A stretch of 64,000 nucleotides of DNA, from assembly GCF_004519315.1 (NCBI RefSeq), contig NZ_SOZE01000008.1, positions 124,001-188,000 on the forward strand, written 5' to 3'. This document shows, piece by piece, positions 42,206-50,664 of this stretch (position 1 is its first letter; every line of letters starts with the position of its first letter). This DNA comes from Mucilaginibacter psychrotolerans (GTDB lineage Bacteria > Bacteroidota > Bacteroidia > Sphingobacteriales > Sphingobacteriaceae). Under the pieces are notes generated by a model. That model had not been told where the DNA came from and made no database searches. It saw only the letters and a list, made by a program, of their open reading frames with translations. The position numbers and the translations under genes are program-made.

Positions 42206-43432
42206 TTGAAGTATCTAAAGGTAATAGCTTTTACGCATAAACAAATTGAGTTGAAGGAATTGGGGAAGTTGGTTATATGCCAGGAGAACCTTACCGACAA
42301 GCTTCATGAAGTTAAAGTTCGTTTTGGCATAAACGAAATTTTTTACCTGGCTACTTGTAACCGTGTAGAGTTTGTATTATCAACCCCGCAAAAGGTAGAT
42401 AGGGATTTTGCTCAGGAGTTTATAGATGCGCTGGGCATTGGCCTTTGTACCAATGCGATGGATACTTTTTTAGATGCCGCCTCTATTTACGAGGACCACG
42501 CTGCAATGGAGCACCTGTTGCGCACCTCTTGTTCGCTGGAGAGTTTGGTGGTTGGCGAGAAAGAGATACTTGCGCAACTGCGCAAAGCATACGATAGTGG
42601 CCGTGAGGCCGGCCTCACCGGCGATAAACTGCGCGTGATAATGGATTGCGTAGTAAAAACCGCCAAGGAGGTTTATACCTACACCAATATTTCTAAAAAC
42701 CCAATTTCGGTTGTATCCCTGGCTTATCGTAAACTTAAAGATTTGAAGCTTTGCGCTAACGCACGTGTACTCATCATTGGTGCAGGCGAAACCAACCGCA
42801 ACATTTCTAAATACCTGCAGAAACATAAGTTTAGTAATTTTTCGGTTTTTAACCGAACGCTATCCAAAGCGCAGCAATTGGCCAATGACCTGGGCGGCGA
42901 TGCTTATGAATTGGAGGACTTGAAAACTTATAAAAAAGGTTTCGACGCTATTATAACCTGTACCTCGGCAGTAGAGCCCATTATTACTACAGAAATTTAC
43001 GCTTCGTTGCTGAATGGCGATACTGATAGGAAAACCATTGTAGATTTGGCCATCCCGAACGATACTGCTGCAGAAGTTTTAGAGCAATACGATGTGAACT
43101 TTATAGAAGTACACTCTCTTAACGAGGTTGCCAAAAAGAACCTGCAGGAGCGTTACCATGAACTTTCACATGCCGAAGCCATCATTGAGCAAAACATCAA
43201 TGAGTTTTTGGTGATGCTGAAGCAGCGCCGCATAGAATTGGCCATGCGCCAGGTGCCCGAGAAGATAAAAGAGATACGCCACAACGCCGTTAATACCGTA
43301 TTTGCCGAAGAGGTGCAAAGCCTTGATAAAGAATCGCGCGAGATACTGGAAAAGGTGATGAACTATATGGAGAAGAAATATATCAGCGTGCCTATGATAA
43401 TGGCAAAGGATATATTGATTAACAGTAATTAA
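42206..43432 (+). CDS. hemA: Glutamyl-tRNA reductase
   Basis: A 408-residue protein starting at TTG 42206; no in-frame ATG lies nearby. The catalytic Cys51 is in FYLATCNRVEF. SLVVGEKEILAQLRKAYDSG is the conserved HemA block, followed by the NADPH-binding VLIIGAGETNRN and FSVFNRTLSKAQQLA. A C-terminal dimerisation helix region follows. The enzyme reduces glutamyl-tRNA to glutamate-1-semialdehyde, the first step of the C5 route to haem. HemL, which uses the product, is encoded at 48368. Confidence 0.97.
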   Translation: MKYLKVIAFTHKQIELKELGKLVICQENLTDKLHEVKVRFGINEIFYLATCNRVEFVLSTPQKVDRDFAQEFIDALGIGLCTNAMDTFLDAASIYEDHAAMEHLLRTSCSLESLVVGEKEILAQLRKAYDSGREAGLTGDKLRVIMDCVVKTAKEVYTYTNISKNPISVVSLAYRKLKDLKLCANARVLIIGAGETNRNISKYLQKHKFSNFSVFNRTLSKAQQLANDLGGDAYELEDLKTYKKGFDAIITCTSAVEPIITTEIYASLLNGDTDRKTIVDLAIPNDTAAEVLEQYDVNFIEVHSLNEVAKKNLQERYHELSHAEAIIEQNINEFLVMLKQRRIELAMRQVPEKIKEIRHNAVNTVFAEEVQSLDKESREILEKVMNYMEKKYISVPMIMAKDILINSN

Positions 43433-43484
43433 TTCAAACGCTACCTATCTTTTTAAAATTTGTTAGCTTTATTCTCATAAAGCT

Positions 43485-43958
43485 ATGCATCTTTTTACCC
43501 CTAAAATTATTGTATGTAACCCTGTTCCGCAGGAAACAAGGATAATCTATTCTAAAGACGATGCCCTTGTTAAGGCCATTGGTTTATTTATCTTTTTAAG
43601 CTTCGGCATACCTTTCCTCTACATACGCTCGTATTGGTTTGGGCTGCCGTTTTGTTTGTTTGCTGCTTACCATCTTTACCTAAAAGGGAAGATCTGTTTG
43701 AATGATAGCCCGCAAATAGTAATTAACTTAGAAGGGATGCGAGCCAATAATGCGCCATTTTATGAATGGGAAGAAATCCATGATGTAAGAATATCGGGAG
43801 AGTTATTGGGGAGAGGCGCACGGCCATGTTTAGAATACAAATACCCTGGCGGTAAAGTTAAACTTAGGGTGGAACATTTAAACATCAGTCCTTTAGATCT
43901 TAGTATCTTGCTGGCTTATTATCAAAAACCGTGGGAGTTTAAAGGTAATAGTAAATAA
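43485..43958 (+). CDS. Small PH-like membrane protein, unknown function
   Basis: A 157-residue protein. Two hydrophobic segments at about 33-47 and 52-65 follow a short soluble start (RIIYSKDDALVKAIG). The C-terminal half has ICLNDSPQIVINLEGMRANN and FYEWEEIHDVRISGE, a pattern of membrane-bound PH-like domain proteins (similar to STM3941-type). It lies between hemA and the 292-residue membrane gene on the same strand. Function unknown. Confidence 0.65.
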   Translation: MHLFTPKIIVCNPVPQETRIIYSKDDALVKAIGLFIFLSFGIPFLYIRSYWFGLPFCLFAAYHLYLKGKICLNDSPQIVINLEGMRANNAPFYEWEEIHDVRISGELLGRGARPCLEYKYPGGKVKLRVEHLNISPLDLSILLAYYQKPWEFKGNSK

Positions 43959-43974
43959 TTCTTGTTTGCCGGGC

Positions 43975-44007
43975 TACCGCGAGTGATGCTGCGCTAAACT
44001 CGCGGTA
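43975..44007. other. Hairpin without T run
   Basis: TACCGCGAGT (43975-43984) and its exact complement (43998-44007) enclose a 13-base loop. There is no T tail, so it is either a weak terminator or a dispersed palindrome. Confidence 0.5.
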
Positions 44008-44066
44008 ACCCTACTCAATAAATTCCAAACATTCCTATATTTAAGGGCATCAAAAACCTTATCCCC

Positions 44067-44945
44067 ATGTTCGAAACCGTATCCGTTGGTGAAGCCTTAG
44101 CCCGCGGCAAGCGAATGGTTACCTACCCGGTATATTTTATTCAATTAGTACCTCCCGCTATTACTATCTGGTTGTTTATACAGTTCCAATTTAACGGCTG
44201 GTTAACTACAGGCATTGTGGTGTTAAGCTTTATTGCCGCCTGGTTATACTGGAGTGTTGCCATACCTAAATGGCGACTATGGGCATTTGCCAATGTGCGC
44301 AACGTACACCAACTTAAAAGCAGAGCAATAAAAGAAAAGTTAATATGGCCGGATGGTAGCATTTTCAATAAAACGGAAATTTGGTCGGCCAGTCGAAAGC
44401 TGCAATGGGCTTCGTTACAGCATAAGTTTGATAAAGAGGATGTGTTGGAGAACCAAAATGTTTTTGACATTGACTTATTAGTGCCTCCGCAAATAGAGAT
44501 ATATTACGCTAAAACCAAAGCGTTTGGCAACATAGTGGTTGGTGCAGGGTTGGTTGCGGCAGGTATTTTTCTGTACGGTACAGATGATTTAACCTGGCTG
44601 GCATGGTCATTTATTGTTGTTGGTTTGGGGTTGGCCGTAATGGCTATCCGGCATTTGAGCAACCGTACGCCGCAGTTAACATTAAGCAACGATGGTGTTA
44701 AATTGGCCAATAATCAATTTTATTATTGGGTAGATATTGCAGGCGAAAACACCAAATTGGCGCCTCGCGGTTTGGGCGATACCGCGTACTTCTATTTTTC
44801 TTCCCCCGATGGATACAAAGAAATAGACATTTCCGAATTGGATATTAAGCCGGGCAAATTGATGGGTTTTCTACATACCTATCGCGCCCGCTGCAATAAA
44901 AGATATATCGGCAAAACCAGGTTTAACACGGCTAATGATGTTTAA
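44067..44945 (+). CDS. Membrane protein with PH-like C-terminus, unknown function
   Basis: A 292-residue protein. Hydrophobic segments lie at about 22-40 and 44-67 and again at about 150-168 and 172-190. A soluble segment with IWSASRKLQWASLQHKFDKED lies between them. The C-terminal part (LTLSNDGVKLANNQFYYWVD, then YKEIDISELDIKPGKL) resembles the PH-like end of the gene at 43485, so the two are distant relatives. It overlaps the next gene by 11 bases. Function unknown. Confidence 0.65.
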   Translation: MFETVSVGEALARGKRMVTYPVYFIQLVPPAITIWLFIQFQFNGWLTTGIVVLSFIAAWLYWSVAIPKWRLWAFANVRNVHQLKSRAIKEKLIWPDGSIFNKTEIWSASRKLQWASLQHKFDKEDVLENQNVFDIDLLVPPQIEIYYAKTKAFGNIVVGAGLVAAGIFLYGTDDLTWLAWSFIVVGLGLAVMAIRHLSNRTPQLTLSNDGVKLANNQFYYWVDIAGENTKLAPRGLGDTAYFYFSSPDGYKEIDISELDIKPGKLMGFLHTYRARCNKRYIGKTRFNTANDV

Positions 44946-45324
44946 ACAAAAACGCAAACTGCTAGTTATAGCAGTATATGTACTTATAATGATAGGCTTT
45001 GCCCTTTATTGGGGTAATAATTTTTCAAAATTCGTCCACTACAAAGGTGGCGCAGAAGAAGCGGCTGTTAAATTCTCTGTATTATTGTCATACCTCTTTT
45101 TTACAGTGTTGGTTTTTAATGATGTTAAATTTAAAGGCTGGTTGATTTTGCTATTGCCCTTAGCACTAATGCTTTTAAGTTTTTTTTCCGCAATTGCACT
45201 ATTATTTATTCTCGGACTGGGCGGAACACCCCGGCAGCTTATTTGGATATACTTAGTACCGTACATCATATTTGCTGTTTTGGCTACACTTATGGCGATG
45301 AAAAACAAAAAAGCCATAGCCTAA
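44935..45324 (+). CDS. Small membrane protein, unknown function
   Basis: A 129-residue protein with four hydrophobic segments (about 9-26, 43-60, 66-90, 102-122) and few charged residues. It starts within the end of the preceding gene (11-base overlap), so the two are translationally coupled. No family is recognised. It may share an operon with the two PH-like membrane genes; hemCD then has its own promoter. Confidence 0.6.
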   Translation: MMFKQKRKLLVIAVYVLIMIGFALYWGNNFSKFVHYKGGAEEAAVKFSVLLSYLFFTVLVFNDVKFKGWLILLLPLALMLLSFFSAIALLFILGLGGTPRQLIWIYLVPYIIFAVLATLMAMKNKKAIA

Positions 45325-45405
45325 TTGCCGGCAGCACCCGCCTTTTTGCTTTTACCTTTAGCCTTTTACCTCTATTAGGTCATATTGTTGCAATTCGTGC
45401 AACTG

Positions 45406-45439
45406 TTGTTCCTTATCATCCCCATAAAAAATTAAATTT
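45406..45439 (+). promoter_or_regulatory. hemCD promoter
   Basis: TTG at 45406-45408 and TAAATTTG at 45432-45439 fit the Bacteroidota promoter pattern with a 23-base gap, the same gap as at hemA. The -7 box ends 21 bases before the TTG start codon. Confidence 0.62.
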
Positions 45440-45460
45440 GCAGCTAAATAATTTACCCCT

Positions 45461-47035
45461 TTGGACAGAAAAATAATTATAGGAACGCGTGGCAGCGAAT
45501 TAGCTTTATGGCAGGCCAATTTTGTGAAAGATAGCCTGGAAGCGATACACATATCCGCCGAACTTAAGATTATCAAAACTCAGGGCGACCGCATCCTTAA
45601 CCTCAGCTTCGATAAGCTGGAAGGTAAGGGTTTCTTTACCAAAGAACTGGAAGAAGAATTGCTGGCTGGTACCATTGATATTGCCGTGCATTCGCACAAA
45701 GACTTGCCTACCGAAAATCCTCCGGGCCTCATCATTGCCGCAGTTTCTGAAAGGGAAGACCCAGCCGAATTGCTGCTGGTTTTAAAAGACTGCACCGATG
45801 TTCGCCAAAAACTATCTGTAAAGTTTGGCGGCTTGGTAGGTACATCATCTAACCGCCGCAAAGCGCAATTGCTGGCCGTGCGCCCCGATCTGGAGATAAA
45901 AGAACTGCGTGGTAACGTGCCCACCCGTATAGGCAAACTGCGCGACGAAAAATACGATGCCATTATGCTGGCCAAAGCCGGTGTGAAGCGTTTGGGTATT
46001 GATCTCAGTGAATTTCATGTAGAAGAACTTGGGCCAACCGAATTTATACCTGCGCCTGCGCAAGGCGTAATGGCCATACAGATACGCGAACGCGACCATA
46101 TATTATACGAAGCCTTGCAGGATCTTAACCACCCTGATGTAGCGGCAGAGCTTTCTGTTGAGCGTAATACTTTAAAGCTGTTTGGCGGTGGCTGCCACTT
46201 GCCACTTGGTGTTTACTGCCGTAAGGAGAACGATAAATTCCAGGTTTTTACCAGCAAGGCCGAGGATGGCGAAAGCTTCCCCGACAGGCTATTTATAGAA
46301 ACCGATACGCTTGAAGGCCTTCCTGAACTGATCGTAGCAAAATTTGCTAAAGACAGGCAGTTTCCGTCGAAAGTATTCATTTCACGCGATATTTCTGCCG
46401 GCAGTTACTTCCGCAAGGCATTAGAAAAAAATAAAATAGAGATAGAGGCCCGTTCGTTGATACGCACGGTGCGTACCATCAATAAATTCGATAGTTATAT
46501 CCTTAAAAATATCGATTGGGTGTTCTTTAGCAGTAAAAACGCGGTAGAATACTTTTTTCAACTGGAGCCTCAATTCCCCAAAGGTGTGAAGTTTGGGGTG
46601 ATGGGTACCGGCTCGGAAGATATGCTGCGCAAGAACGGCCACTTTGCCGATTTTGTAGGCGAAAGCACCGATACAGCCGATGTAGCTTCCGATTTTGCGG
46701 CCATAGCCAACGGCACGGCCATACTGTTCCCCGGCGCAGATAGCCCCATGAGGAGTATACAGCAGGGCTTATCGGCAGAAACAAAAATTATCGACCTGCC
46801 CGTTTACGAAACTGTACAGGAAGAAAACGTAGAACCGACAGGTGCCGATATACTGGTATTTACCAGCCCAAGCAATGTGGAAGCCTATTTTGTAGACAAC
46901 CTGCTGCAGCCGCAACAAAAAGTAATAGCCATTGGCAAATCTACCGGCAAAAAATTTGAAGAAATGGGCGTAAGTTACAAGCTGCCTTTCTCTCCTGATG
47001 AAATAGGCCTGGCAGAAGCGGTGTTTGGCATATAA
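45461..47035 (+). CDS. hemC-hemD: Hydroxymethylbilane synthase-uroporphyrinogen III synthase fusion
   Basis: A 524-residue protein with a TTG start. Residues 1 to about 300 are HemC: IIIGTRGSELALWQA, the catalytic Asp81 in HSHKDLP, EFIPAPAQGVMAIQIRE, and Cys245 in FGGGCHLPLG that binds the dipyrromethane cofactor. Residues about 303-524 are HemD: VFISRDIS, IDWVFFSSKNAVEYFF and ADILVFTSPSNVEAYF. The two steps turn four porphobilinogens into hydroxymethylbilane and close it to uroporphyrinogen III. Fusion allows handover of the unstable bilane. The porphobilinogen it uses comes from hemB, the next gene. Confidence 0.95.
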   Translation: MDRKIIIGTRGSELALWQANFVKDSLEAIHISAELKIIKTQGDRILNLSFDKLEGKGFFTKELEEELLAGTIDIAVHSHKDLPTENPPGLIIAAVSEREDPAELLLVLKDCTDVRQKLSVKFGGLVGTSSNRRKAQLLAVRPDLEIKELRGNVPTRIGKLRDEKYDAIMLAKAGVKRLGIDLSEFHVEELGPTEFIPAPAQGVMAIQIRERDHILYEALQDLNHPDVAAELSVERNTLKLFGGGCHLPLGVYCRKENDKFQVFTSKAEDGESFPDRLFIETDTLEGLPELIVAKFAKDRQFPSKVFISRDISAGSYFRKALEKNKIEIEARSLIRTVRTINKFDSYILKNIDWVFFSSKNAVEYFFQLEPQFPKGVKFGVMGTGSEDMLRKNGHFADFVGESTDTADVASDFAAIANGTAILFPGADSPMRSIQQGLSAETKIIDLPVYETVQEENVEPTGADILVFTSPSNVEAYFVDNLLQPQQKVIAIGKSTGKKFEEMGVSYKLPFSPDEIGLAEAVFGI

Positions 47036-47050
47036 GAAAAGTCAATAGTC

Positions 47051-47114
47051 GATGGTCGATAGTCCATAGACGAAGAGAATATGTTTTGAAGCTGACTATG
47101 GACTATCGACCATG
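47051..47114. repeat. GATGGTCGATAGTCC inverted repeat between hemCD and hemB
   Basis: GATGGTCGATAGTCCATAG (47051-47069) pairs with CTATGGACTATCGACCATG (47096-47114) with one mismatch at the outer end. Further GTC/GAC words extend to 47126, 6 bases before the hemB ATG. Confidence 0.85.
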
Positions 47115-47131
47115 GTCTATGGACTGAATTT

Positions 47132-48103
47132 ATGTTACAACGACCAAGAAGAAACCGGAAGAGTGAAGTGATCCGCCAGATGGTGCAGGAAACACATGTT
47201 AGTGCAGCTAACCTGATATTCCCGCTGTTTATTGTGGATGGGGAGAATCAGAAGACGGAAGTGGCATCTATGCCCGGTATTTTTCGTTATTCGATAGATA
47301 ATTTGCTGCGCGAGGTGGACAGCTGCCTCAATTTGGGCCTGAAATCATTCGACCTGTTCCCCAATATACACGACGACTTTAAAGACAAATACGCCACCGA
47401 AAGCTACCGCGAGGAGAGTCTTTACCTGCGTGCCATCCGTGCCGTAAAAAAGGAGTTCCCCGAAGCTTGCGTAGTAACCGATGTGGCGATGGACCCTTAC
47501 AGCAGCGACGGCCACGATGGTATTGTAGAGAACGGCGAGATACTGAACGACGAAACGCTGGAAGTTTTAGGCAAAATGGCCCTGGCACACGCCCGCAGCG
47601 GTGCAGATATTATTGCCCCAAGCGATATGATGGACGGCCGTGTAGGCTACATCCGTAAAACGTTGGATGATGCGGGCTTTAGCCATGTATCTATCATGTC
47701 GTATTCGGCAAAATATGCCAGTGCTTTTTATGGTCCCTTTAGGGATGCCTTAAATTCGGCACCAAAATTCGGCGATAAAAAAACCTACCAGATGAACCCC
47801 GCCAACCAGCGCGAAGCGTTGATAGAAGCCAACCTGGACGAGTTGGAAGGCGCCGATTTTCTGATGGTAAAACCCGCCCTGGCCTACCTGGACGTTATAA
47901 AACTAATAAAAGACAACACCGAATTACCGGTTGCTGCCTACAACGTAAGCGGCGAATATGCCATGATAAAAGCAGCAGTACAAAACGGCTGGCTTAACGA
48001 ACAACGCGCCACTATGGAGGTGCTTACCAGCATCCGCCGGGCGGGCGCAACAGCGATACTAACCTATCACGCTAAAGAAGTGTTGTTGAATAAGTGGTTG
48101 TAA
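47132..48103 (+). CDS. hemB: Porphobilinogen synthase (delta-aminolevulinic acid dehydratase)
   Basis: A 323-residue protein. The two Schiff-base lysines lie in SYSAKYASAFYGPFRDA and LMVKPALAYLD. The metal-site loop reads VVTDVAMDPYSSDGHDG: the Cys triad of zinc enzymes is replaced by Ala/Asp/Asp, so this is a non-zinc (magnesium- or potassium-dependent) type. The enzyme joins two 5-aminolevulinates to porphobilinogen. A dispersed repeat ends just before the ATG, and another begins 8 bases after the stop. Confidence 0.96.
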   Translation: MLQRPRRNRKSEVIRQMVQETHVSAANLIFPLFIVDGENQKTEVASMPGIFRYSIDNLLREVDSCLNLGLKSFDLFPNIHDDFKDKYATESYREESLYLRAIRAVKKEFPEACVVTDVAMDPYSSDGHDGIVENGEILNDETLEVLGKMALAHARSGADIIAPSDMMDGRVGYIRKTLDDAGFSHVSIMSYSAKYASAFYGPFRDALNSAPKFGDKKTYQMNPANQREALIEANLDELEGADFLMVKPALAYLDVIKLIKDNTELPVAAYNVSGEYAMIKAAVQNGWLNEQRATMEVLTSIRRAGATAILTYHAKEVLLNKWL

Positions 48104-48111
48104 CAAAATTT

Positions 48112-48343
48112 GTCATTGCGAGGAGCGATAGCGACGTGGCAACCTCAGCATAAGGTGCACTATGCAATTCCGCCCTGCTAATGAGATTGCCGCGCCGCAC
48201 GAGTCCAGCGCACGCCCCTGGCTCGCAATGACAAGGGGGGAATGAAACTACAACCACCGCGTCATTGCGAGGAACGAAGCAATCTCTAAGCTAAGGATTA
48301 TCGCTTTGCAAATCGGGAGATTGCTTCGTGCCTCGCAATTACG
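48112..48343. repeat. Two REP-like GTCATTGCGAGG elements between hemB and hemL
   Basis: Copy 1 spans 48112-48232 (GTCATTGCGAGGAGCGATAG to GGCTCGCAATGAC, with a longer and diverged middle). Copy 2 spans 48260-48343, with 27-base arms 48260-48286 and 48317-48343 that pair with two mismatches. Copy 2 ends 24 bases before the hemL ATG. Confidence 0.86.
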
Positions 48344-48367
48344 GATTGAAATAGAATAAAGAAAAAC

Positions 48368-49705
48368 ATGCAAATACCTGATATCAGCAGAGCTAAATCT
48401 GCAGCACTGTACGAGAAAGCAAAAACCTATTTCCCGGGTGGGGTTAACTCGCCTGTGCGGGCATTTAAATCTGTATACGGTACCCCGCTTTTTATCGAAA
48501 AAGGCGATGGCAGCCACATATGGGATGCCGATGGTAATGAGTTTATTGATTTTTGCTGCTCATGGGGGCCGCTGATTTTGGGTCATAACCATGCATCGGT
48601 ACGCAATAAGGTGATGGAAGTGATGCAGAAGGGTATGTCCTTTGGCGCACCAACAGCTTTGGAGAACGAACTGGCCGAGCTTATCCTCAGCAATAATAAA
48701 TATATCCAAAAAATACGTTTCGTAAGCTCGGGTACCGAAGCGGTGATGTCGGCCATCAGGCTGGCGAGAGGTTACACCAAGCGCGATAAGATATTAAAAT
48801 TTGAGGGCTGCTACCATGGCCATACCGATGCGTTACTGGTAAAAGCAGGCTCCGGATTAGTAACCTTTGGCGAAACTTCATCTGCCGGCGTGCCCAAAGC
48901 CTTTGCCGATGAAACCATCGTGGTGGCATTGAACGATCAGGATGCGGTGTTGAAGGCTTTCGAAGAGTTTAAGGATCAGATAGCGGTTGTTATCATAGAA
49001 CCAATCCCGGCCAACAATGGCCTATTGCTGCAAAACAAAGCATATTTGGAGTTCCTGAGGGAAACCTGTACCCAAAACGGTGCCTTGCTGCTGTTTGATG
49101 AAGTAATCTCCGGTTTCCGGGTAGGTTTTGAAGGTGCTGCTGGTTACTATGGTATTCAGCCGGATATCCTCACTTATGGCAAAATTATTGGCGGTGGCCT
49201 ACCTGTTGGTGCTTACGGGGCATCGGCAGAAGTAATGGATCATGTATCGCCGGTGGGTTCGGTTTACCAGGCAGGTACGTTATCAGGCAATCCGGTGGCC
49301 ATGGCTGCGGGTATTGCGCAACTAAGTGAATTGCTGCAGCCCGGTTTTTACGAGGAGCTGCATGCAAAGACTGCTGATTTTGTAAAGTCGTTAGAAGACT
49401 TTATTGCCGAATGCGGATACGAACTAAAGATATTTACCATCGGGTCCATCTTCTGGTTCGCATTTACGGATAAGGAAAGCATCCGCACTGCCGAAGATAT
49501 AGACCCGGCAAGTATGCTGAAATTCAAGGCCATGCACCGCGAACTCATCAATCGTGGCGTTTATTTAGGTCCATCCGGCTACGAAGTAGGCTTTATATCA
49601 TCGGCTCACACATTAGCCGATTTGGAAACCACAAAAACCGCTATCTTTGATAGCCTTGATATTGTGTTCAGCCCCACCCAACCCTCCCCGGAAGGGAGGG
49701 CCTAA
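48368..49705 (+). CDS. hemL: Glutamate-1-semialdehyde 2,1-aminomutase
   Basis: A 445-residue PLP enzyme. The start YFPGGVNSPVRAFKSV is the HemL signature; SSGTEAVMSAIRLARGYT and GCYHGHTDALLVKAGSG follow; the PLP Lys272 is in LTYGKIIGGGLPVGAYG. It moves the amino group of glutamate-1-semialdehyde to give 5-aminolevulinate, using the product of HemA. The last 11 residues, from the Ser after IVF to the final Ala (SPTQPSPEGRA), are translated from a dispersed repeat that also supplies the stop codon. Confidence 0.96.
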   Translation: MQIPDISRAKSAALYEKAKTYFPGGVNSPVRAFKSVYGTPLFIEKGDGSHIWDADGNEFIDFCCSWGPLILGHNHASVRNKVMEVMQKGMSFGAPTALENELAELILSNNKYIQKIRFVSSGTEAVMSAIRLARGYTKRDKILKFEGCYHGHTDALLVKAGSGLVTFGETSSAGVPKAFADETIVVALNDQDAVLKAFEEFKDQIAVVIIEPIPANNGLLLQNKAYLEFLRETCTQNGALLLFDEVISGFRVGFEGAAGYYGIQPDILTYGKIIGGGLPVGAYGASAEVMDHVSPVGSVYQAGTLSGNPVAMAAGIAQLSELLQPGFYEELHAKTADFVKSLEDFIAECGYELKIFTIGSIFWFAFTDKESIRTAEDIDPASMLKFKAMHRELINRGVYLGPSGYEVGFISSAHTLADLETTKTAIFDSLDIVFSPTQPSPEGRA

Positions 49706-49778
49706 TGTCGGCTAATCAATTTATAAACAATAAAAAATAAAAAAGTCTCCCCTACCGGGGGAGATTTAGAGGGGGCTA
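49669..49778. repeat. CAGCCCC...GGGGGCT repeat, copy B, overlapping the end of hemL
   Basis: Starts CAGCCCCACCCAACCCTCCC inside the last codons of hemL and ends AGATTTAGAGGGGGCT just before the ATG of the kinase gene. The outer 30 bases on each side nearly match copy A at 13486-13573; the centre here is A/T-rich and different. Confidence 0.9.
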
Positions 49779-49779
49779 C

Positions 49780-50649
49780 ATGAAGAGATCGCTTGTTATA
49801 TTTTATGCCATTATCACTTACGCTCTTGCGGAACTGATGTGGTGGGGGTACATGCTGGTGAGCTTGCAGCCCCGTCGTTTCGCCATGATCATGGGCGAAG
49901 GGTCTATGTTCATCATCGTGTTTTTATTGGGCGCGTACCATATGCAAACATCTGTAAGAAAAGAACGTAAGCTGATGGAGCAAAAGAGGAATTTTTTACT
50001 CTCGGTAACGCACGAACTGAAATCGCCGCTTGCATCTATCAAAATATTGCTCCAAACCATCCAGAAGCGCGATTTGAGCAAGGCCCAGATACTTGATTTT
50101 ATTGATAAATCATTGCTCGATGTAGAACGGTTGGACGATATGGTAGAGAACATGCTGCTGGCCGCAAAAATTGAAAACAGTTCATACACTTTTCCTAAAG
50201 CACAATTTAACCTTTCGGTATTGGTGGATAGCATTGTAAACCGCCTGCAGATAACCAAGTGCGATTGCAACCAGCAGATTATCAACGCCGAAATAGAACC
50301 CAAAATTGAGATAACCGGCGATAAATTCGCGCTCACATCGGTAGTGACCAACCTGGTAGAGAATGCCGTAAAATATTCTAAGCCTTGTATGGCCGTGGAT
50401 GTGAAGCTGTTTCAGAAAGATGGCAAAGTGTTTTTCCAGGTGGCCGATCACGGGATCGGAATATCTGACAGTGAAAAAACACGTATTTTTGACAAATTTT
50501 ACCGTGTTGGCAGTGAAGATACCCGAAATACCAAGGGAACCGGCCTTGGCTTGTATATTGTAAAGGAAGTGCTAGACAAACACCAGGCCAGCATCAGGGT
50601 GAAAGATAACCGCCCCGCCGGTAGTGTGTTTGAAGTTGTATTTGCATAA
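49780..50649 (+). CDS. Sensor histidine kinase in the haem cluster
   Basis: A 289-residue protein. Two helices (about 5-28 and 40-55) leave only a short loop of some 10 residues outside, so sensing is probably within the membrane. HisKA has VTHELKSPLASIK with phospho-His78. The HATPase has NLVENAVKYS, DHGIGISDSEK and GTGLGLYIVKE. It starts 1-2 bases after a repeat whose AGAGGGGG may serve as a ribosome site. The cognate OmpR-type regulator starts 15 bases downstream. Confidence 0.9.
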   Translation: MKRSLVIFYAIITYALAELMWWGYMLVSLQPRRFAMIMGEGSMFIIVFLLGAYHMQTSVRKERKLMEQKRNFLLSVTHELKSPLASIKILLQTIQKRDLSKAQILDFIDKSLLDVERLDDMVENMLLAAKIENSSYTFPKAQFNLSVLVDSIVNRLQITKCDCNQQIINAEIEPKIEITGDKFALTSVVTNLVENAVKYSKPCMAVDVKLFQKDGKVFFQVADHGIGISDSEKTRIFDKFYRVGSEDTRNTKGTGLGLYIVKEVLDKHQASIRVKDNRPAGSVFEVVFA

Positions 50650-50664
50650 ACGTAAATTAATAGT

